Source of the DNA: Rikenellaceae bacterium
Lineage (GTDB): Bacteria > Bacteroidota > Bacteroidia > Bacteroidales > Rikenellaceae
NCBI GenBank assembly: GCA_031286025.1
Contig: JAITVB010000038.1
Span: forward strand, 1 to 9,439
Length of the DNA stretch: 9,439 nucleotides
Direction of reading: 5' to 3'
Part shown: positions 6,854-9,439 of the stretch, piece by piece
Numbering within the stretch: position 1 is the first letter of the stretch
Layout of the letters: the number at the start of each line of letters is the position of its first letter
Notes under the pieces: generated by a model
The model's input: only the letters and a program-made list of their open reading frames with translations
Database searches by the model: none
Told to the model about the DNA's origin: nothing
Made by a program: the position numbers and the translations under genes

Positions 6854-7054
6854 TTATTTGCTGAGGTTCGTGAAATTCTGCTTGCTCTCGTCATAGATCA
6901 CCCCGCCCTTGTCGGTGGCCATCTTGCGGATCCGCTTGGCCAACGGGCTGTCTGACTTGAAATTCAGCGCCATCCAGACCGTCTCCTTCGTGCAGTTGAA
7001 AATGGTGCGGAGCTCGACCTTCGTGGCGTTCGGTACCGTGATGTACTTTTTCAT
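6854..7054 (-). CDS. Small HTH regulator, Ner-like
   Basis: This is a 66-residue basic protein and the first gene of the leftward operon. Residues 11-31 read as a helix-turn-helix: TKVELRTIFN, then CTKETVWMAL as recognition helix. A second basic stretch, AKRIRKMATDKGG, follows at residues 39-51. The pattern IFxxTxETVWxALNFKSxSxLAKRIR is typical of small HTH proteins in Bacteroidota phages. In Mu the equivalent slot is ner, whose product represses both early and repressor transcription during lytic growth. A 13-bp palindrome centred between the two predicted promoters is a natural target. The Ner role is inferred from position, size and the HTH; homology to Mu Ner itself is not claimed. The predicted leader is about 76 bases. 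Confidence 0.82.
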   Translation of the reverse strand: MKKYITVPNATKVELRTIFNCTKETVWMALNFKSDSPLAKRIRKMATDKGGVIYDESKQNFTNLSK

Positions 7055-7078
7055 GGCTGTTGTCTTATCTGTTTTTTG

Positions 7079-7109
7079 TTGTGCCGTTCCCGGATTTTAG
7101 CTACCTTTG
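7079..7109 (+). promoter_or_regulatory. Repressor promoter
   Basis: TTG at 7079-7081 and TACCTTTG at 7102-7109 are 20 bases apart and fully match the Bacteroidota TAnnTTTG -7 box. Transcription would start near 7115 and run right into the repressor gene after a leader of about 80 bases. That leader includes the early promoter and all operator-like sites on its template. Confidence 0.65.
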
Positions 7110-7110
7110 G

Positions 7111-7151
7111 AGCGACTTAACCGGGTTAATACGGTGCAATATTAGCGACTT
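7111..7151. repeat. AGCGACTT direct repeat flanking the palindrome
   Basis: AGCGACTT occurs at 7111-7118 and 7144-7151, a 33-base period (about three helical turns). One copy runs into the palindrome and the other runs into the first TCTCGCGA box. It may be a half-site for a regulator or a chance repeat. Confidence 0.4.
7117..7129. promoter_or_regulatory. 13-bp palindromic operator between facing promoters
   Basis: TTAACCGGGTTAA is a perfect palindrome around G7123. Its centre is 17.5 bases from the centre of each predicted -7 box (7102-7109 rightward and 7137-7144 leftward), and it covers the region of both expected start sites. A protein bound here would block both promoters equally. In Mu the corresponding place is where Ner acts, so the 66-aa HTH protein is the leading candidate binder. 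Confidence 0.6.
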
Positions 7152-7168
7152 CTCGCGAATAAAACAAA
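7137..7168 (-). promoter_or_regulatory. Early operon promoter
   Basis: On the minus strand TTTG (7168-7165) and TAATATTG (7144-7137) are separated by 20 bases. This is the same spacing as the two plus-strand promoters in the window. The -7 box matches TAnnTTTG at all but one base. Transcription would begin near 7130 and run left into the Ner-like gene. The first TCTCGCGA operator box lies in its spacer and the second just upstream of its -33 element. Confidence 0.6.
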
Positions 7169-7180
7169 TTATCTCGCGAG
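7151..7180. promoter_or_regulatory. Paired TCTCGCGA operator boxes
   Basis: TCTCGCGA occurs at 7151-7158 and 7172-7179, 21 bases apart (two helical turns, same face of the helix). The second is part of the palindrome CTCGCGAG (7173-7180), and both share the TCGCGA core. One copy lies between the -33 and -7 of the early promoter and the other abuts the -33, so a dimeric repressor bound here would shut early transcription. The divergent HTH repressor is the obvious candidate ligand. Confidence 0.6.
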
Positions 7181-7196
7181 TTATTTCGATTTTTTA

Positions 7197-7625
7197 ATGG
7201 AGAAAGACACGACAATACACGACAGGATTAGCCAAATGGTTGATTATTACGGTGATGGAAAAAATACCGTGTTCGCAAAAATCGTTGATGAAAGCGAGGC
7301 AAATGTGCGAGGTTACCGAATTAACGTCATCCCCAAGCAGCCATTTTTGGAGAAAGTCGTGAAAAGTCTCGACGTTTCGCCGGAATGGTTACTGACCGGA
7401 AATGGTTCGATGCTCCGTGATGAACGACCCGAACAGGCGTCAGAGCCGACAGTAGTCCATGAGCGTGACCCACGAGATATTCAACTGATCGCGACACAGG
7501 CGGAGTTGATTGCCATGCTTAGGGATCGGGTTAGCGATCTTGAAAAAGGTTCCAAATCTGTGGGTTTGGGTTCTGCCCGCTCTGCGGCCGGCAAAGCGAT
7601 ACCGGGCACACACCACACAAAATAA
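7197..7625 (+). CDS. HTH repressor of the prophage
   Basis: This 142-residue protein has an N-terminal helix-turn-helix domain of the kind found in Bacteroidota phage repressors. Residues 9-70 include KNTVFAKIVDESEANVRGY and end with SLDVSPEWLLTGNGSM, the usual close of that domain. A coiled-coil-like helix (about 92-117, IQLIATQAELIAMLRDRVSDLEKG) probably gives the dimer. The last 25 residues look disordered. There is no S24/LexA-like protease domain, so RecA-driven self-cleavage is not expected. It runs opposite to the early operon, as Mu c does. Its 5' part is more AT-rich than the neighbouring genes. Autoregulation is likely, because the operator boxes lie in its own leader. Confidence 0.88.
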   Translation: MEKDTTIHDRISQMVDYYGDGKNTVFAKIVDESEANVRGYRINVIPKQPFLEKVVKSLDVSPEWLLTGNGSMLRDERPEQASEPTVVHERDPRDIQLIATQAELIAMLRDRVSDLEKGSKSVGLGSARSAAGKAIPGTHHTK

Positions 7626-7771
7626 CCGACCTTTTGCATTTCGCCTGCGCCATCCTGCCCGACGCGATCACGATGATTGTGACGAAGTCCTCAATTGACA
7701 AGGCAACGATAGGGTAGCCCACCCACCCTGTCACACGTCACAAACCGGCCACAAAAACGGCACACACACGC

Positions 7772-7806
7772 TTTTATTTGCATTCTGCCTGCGAATGCAA
7801 ATAAAA
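7772..7806. repeat. Perfect 14-bp inverted repeat
   Basis: TTTTATTTGCATTC (7772-7785) and GAATGCAAATAAAA (7793-7806) pair perfectly around a 7-base loop TGCCTGC. It lies about 150 bases after the repressor stop. The T-rich side comes first and the A-rich side last on both strands, the reverse of an intrinsic terminator, so the hairpin is more likely a protein site or an RNA structure. A terminator role for the repressor message cannot be excluded. Confidence 0.75.
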
Positions 7807-7881
7807 CAACGTTGAATATCAGTGATTTGCGGATGATCGAGCGCGGTGATTTTGTGCGTTTTTCTGGTAAAACACCCTACC

Positions 7882-7944
7882 TATAACCCCCGATTTTGGC
7901 GATTTTCGTGTAAAAATCGGCATACCATAGGGGGGTATAACCCC
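7882..7944. repeat. Structured block of nested short repeats
   Basis: TATAACCCC is repeated directly at 7882-7890 and 7936-7944. Between them CCGATTTT (7890-7897) pairs with AAAATCGG (7913-7920). The second TATAACCCC is part of a near-palindrome with GGGG(TATAA)CCCC. No T-run follows on either strand. Confidence 0.5.
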
Positions 7945-7962
7945 GTTTTTTGATGGTGAAAT

Positions 7963-8049
7963 GTATCCCTAAATGTATCCCTAAACGCACGATTTCGTTT
8001 TTCCGGTGGGTAATCGAGTATCCCTAAACGTATCCCTAAACGTATCCCT
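7963..8049. repeat. Five GTATCCCT repeats with 12-bp period
   Basis: GTATCCCT occurs at 7963-7970, 7975-7982, 8018-8025, 8030-8037 and 8042-8049. Within each group the period is exactly 12 bases, with AAAC or AAAT as the linker; the two groups are 43 bases apart (start to start). On the minus strand the unit reads TTTAGGGATACG/A. A 12-base period places successive copies on nearly the same helical face, as in iterons or clustered protein sites. Confidence 0.85.
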
Positions 8050-8065
8050 TCGTCAAAATTTGGGC

Positions 8066-8091
8066 AAAAAAAAGGCCCCAGAAAGGAGGCC
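8066..8091 (-). terminator. Intrinsic terminator facing the host gene
   Basis: Read on the minus strand, GGCCTC (8091-8086), loop CTTTCT, then GGGGCC (8079-8074), followed directly by eight T residues (8073-8066). The stem has five Watson-Crick pairs and one T-G pair. It would stop leftward transcripts entering from the metallophosphoesterase gene before they reach the GTATCCCT repeats and the repressor region. Confidence 0.75.
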
Positions 8092-8193
8092 GAAATGCGG
8101 GCTGTTTTAGCCCCGTTTGCGGGAAGATTGCCCGATGATCGCGACGGCCCGACGAGGCCCCAAATAGGCGCTCCCTGCGCGTCTGAACGGGAA

Positions 8194-8368
8194 TGTAAAG
8201 GAATGGCGCCGCCGGGGCCTGTGCATGTAAAGAAACGGGCCGCAAATGTCCGCAAACCCGTCTCTTTTGTAAAGCCGTTGTAAAAGGATTGTCAAATTTG
8301 GTTTTTCCGTGTCCACTGGGGCCGTGTCCCGTAACTCTTTGACAATGAAAGGTTATCGGGTCTGTAAA
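8194..8368 (+). repeat. TGTAAA motif cluster at the element end
   Basis: TGTAAA occurs on the plus strand at 8194-8199, 8226-8231, 8268-8273, 8279-8284 and 8363-8368, always in the same orientation. The last copy stops 2 bases before the presumed element end. Read inward they are TTTACA with mostly C/T before and A/T after. They are candidate transposase end-binding sites (Mu-type L1-L3 equivalents). The same interval also has a 9-bp inverted repeat ATTGTCAAA/TTTGACAAT (8288-8296 and 8338-8346) and a direct repeat CCGTGTCC (8307-8314, 8322-8329). Confidence 0.55.
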
Positions 8369-8369
8369 C

Positions 8370-8375
8370 AGAATC
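8370..8375. other. Presumed phage-host junction
   Basis: The last phage base is placed at 8370 (…TGTAAACA on the plus strand, TGTTTACA read inward). Host DNA would begin GAATC at 8371. Mu-type transposition duplicates 5 bp of target, so GAATC would be expected again beyond the right end of the element. Confidence 0.45.
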
Positions 8376-8384
8376 AGTATTTAC

Positions 8385-9439
8385 TTATTTCGTTATTCCC
8401 CCCATAAATGTCAAGTCGATCACTGTGATTTCGGCATAGCCCGAGGTACGCACGGCAGGGCCCCATGTCCCGGTGCCGCACGACACGTAGAAATGGGTGT
8501 CGCCCCGGCGCAGATAGCCCCAATCCTGCTCGAACAGCCGGCGGGTCAGATGGCCGAAAGGCCACAGTTGACCGTGATGGGTGTGGCCCGAAAGCATTAG
8601 GTCGACGCCGGCTGCCTCAGCTTTATCAAATTCATAGGGTTGGTGGTCGAGGACGATCACCGGCAAGGTTTTATCGAGCGGGGCAAGCAGGTCGGCCACC
8701 GGTTTCCGGGTCTTCAACTCGCGGTCGCTACGGCCCACTACATAAAACGAACCGGCGATCAGCACCGCGCTGTCCTGTAACGAGGTGACGCCATTGGCCG
8801 CGAGGCAGGCCATCGCCTGCTCCACTGCGTCGTCTTGCTCCATTCGGCCGATATACTCGTGGTTGCCCGTGGCGGCAAAGGTGCCGTAGGTCGATTGCAA
8901 TTGCAGGAATTCTGCACCCTGCCTCCGACGGATCACCGGAGCCGGGCCGCCATCGAAAGTGTCGCCCGCCAACAACACGATGTCGGGCTGCTCGGCATTG
9001 ACCGCACCGACGACCCGTGCCAGGAACGGGCGGCCGGTGACATGGCCCAAGTGGAGATCGCTCAGGAGCACCACGCGCAACTGTTTCACATCGCCCGCCG
9101 GTTTATCGACGGCCACTTCGAGACGGGTCGTGCGGGGGTAACGGGCGTTCCGGTAGCCCCACGCCGATATGGCGATGAGCGCCAGGCTGACGATGCCGAA
9201 CAAGATTACTTTGGACAACTGGTAATTCTCATGGAGCAACCCGGGCTTTATACCCCCGATCCACCCCGCCAACCGCAACAGGTCGATCGCCGCCACGGCC
9301 AGAAAACCATAGAGCATCACCGCCATCCACATCGCCGAAACGCCCGACAAGGTATCGAACACGCCGCCGCCGGCCCCGCACACCCGCATGACCTGCGTCA
9401 CGACCGCCGATACCGCAAAAATCCAAAAAACCACCGCAA
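8385..9439 (-). CDS. Membrane-anchored metallophosphoesterase, 5' end outside window
   Basis: This is a host gene of the YkuE/YaeI-like calcineurin superfamily. Counting from a GTG at 9434 there are 349 residues, but the frame is open to the window edge, so the true start is probably outside. Membrane segments lie at about residues 3-19, 32-56 and 75-93. The catalytic domain then shows SDLHLGH (125-131), GDTFD (157-161), GNHE (190-193), DHQP (263-266) and GHTHHGQLWP (283-292), the full two-metal site. Relatives hydrolyse phosphomonoesters or pyrophosphate bonds, including lipid-linked ones, at the membrane face. The substrate is unknown here. The gene ends 14 bases before the presumed phage junction and appears intact at its 3' end. 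Confidence 0.92.
   Translation of the reverse strand, partial: AVVFWIFAVSAVVTQVMRVCGAGGGVFDTLSGVSAMWMAVMLYGFLAVAAIDLLRLAGWIGGIKPGLLHENYQLSKVILFGIVSLALIAISAWGYRNARYPRTTRLEVAVDKPAGDVKQLRVVLLSDLHLGHVTGRPFLARVVGAVNAEQPDIVLLAGDTFDGGPAPVIRRRQGAEFLQLQSTYGTFAATGNHEYIGRMEQDDAVEQAMACLAANGVTSLQDSAVLIAGSFYVVGRSDRELKTRKPVADLLAPLDKTLPVIVLDHQPYEFDKAEAAGVDLMLSGHTHHGQLWPFGHLTRRLFEQDWGYLRRGDTHFYVSCGTGTWGPAVRTSGYAEITVIDLTFMGGITK

Larger units (their letters stand above)
1..8370. mobile_element. Mu-like transposable prophage, left end and early region (partial)
   Basis: The block contains a repressor on one strand and, divergent from it, an operon starting with a small HTH protein and containing adjacent DDE transposase and AAA ATPase genes. 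This is the c / ner-A-B order of phage Mu. The right boundary is placed at 8370/8371 for three reasons. Read on the minus strand, the element then starts TGTTTACAGA, a 5'-TG end as in Mu. The host metallophosphoesterase stop lies only 14 bases outside. A set of same-orientation TGTAAA motifs lies just inside. The element continues past base 1. The boundary is inferred. Another TG-starting candidate exists at 7873, and the 7626-8370 stretch could be partly host. Confidence 0.75.
7626..8370. other. Gene-poor left-end region
   Basis: I see no convincing gene in these 745 bases. Short frames exist, but they are composed of repeats or antisense to the repressor. What it does hold is listed separately: a perfect 14-bp hairpin, a structured GGGGTTATA/CCGATTTT block, five GTATCCCT repeats, a leftward terminator, and five TGTAAA motifs running to the presumed element end. 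In Mu the stretch between repressor and left end also carries transposase sites, but it is shorter. Confidence 0.6.

Noticed and set aside
7531..7734. A 67-residue minus-strand frame with a hydrophobic N-terminus
   Set aside because: It overlaps the repressor gene antisense by 95 bases, has no promoter match, and its second half is Cys/Pro-rich noise. A small membrane protein cannot be fully excluded.
7963..8049. CRISPR array
   Set aside because: Repeat units are 8 bases with 4-base linkers; there are no spacers of 25-40 bases and no cas genes.
8066..8091. Plus-strand terminator
   Set aside because: On the plus strand the A-run precedes the stem and no T-run follows; the signal works only leftward.
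7881..8255. A 124-residue minus-strand frame across the left-end region
   Set aside because: It is made by the 12-bp repeats (RLGIRLGI and RDTFRDTF stretches), passes through the terminator hairpin and T-run, and reads as no plausible domain.
1..9439. tRNA, rRNA, insertion sequence of another family, or diversity-generating retroelement
   Set aside because: I looked for cloverleaf-like or conserved RNA sequences, other transposases and a reverse transcriptase and saw none.

Overview
The window looks like the left end and early region of a Mu-like transposable prophage in a Bacteroidota genome, most likely an Alistipes-type gut Bacteroidales. Three things point to Bacteroidota. The promoters fit the -33 TTG / -7 TAnnTTTG pattern. 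Shine-Dalgarno sequences are essentially absent. The early genes resemble those of Bacteroides/Alistipes transposable phages. The moderately high GC of the coding DNA suits Alistipes better than Bacteroides, but the genus is an inference.

Layout from right to left. Positions 8385-9439 are host DNA: a membrane-anchored metallophosphoesterase running left and cut by the window edge. Fourteen bases past its stop, the sequence changes to what I read as the phage end (about 8370), which carries five same-strand TGTAAA motifs. Positions 7626-8370 hold no convincing gene. They do hold an intrinsic terminator facing the host gene, five 12-bp-spaced GTATCCCT repeats, and several hairpins. A 142-residue HTH repressor runs right (7197-7625). 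Between it and the first early gene lies a compact control region (7079-7180). A repressor promoter and an early promoter face each other there, a 13-bp palindrome sits exactly midway, and two TCTCGCGA boxes overlap or flank the early promoter.

The early operon runs left from 7054 to the window edge. It encodes a small Ner-like HTH protein, four short unknown proteins (one with two membrane segments), a MuA-type DDE transposase (683 aa), a MuB-type AAA ATPase (296 aa) and a Cys-rich protein. A second, RecA/DnaB-like P-loop ATPase, an ASCH/PUA-like protein, a small HAD phosphatase and a partial unknown protein follow. Genes are tightly packed; some overlap by 4-8 bases. One gene breaks the pattern: a 65-aa zinc-ribbon protein (5473-5670) on the opposite strand, with its own good promoter, just upstream of the transposase.

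The expected logic is that of Mu. The repressor shuts the early promoter, the Ner-like protein limits both promoters, and the transposase with its ATPase partner carries out integration and replicative transposition from the end sites. The genes after MuB are probably accessory early functions. No structural or lysis genes are in the window.
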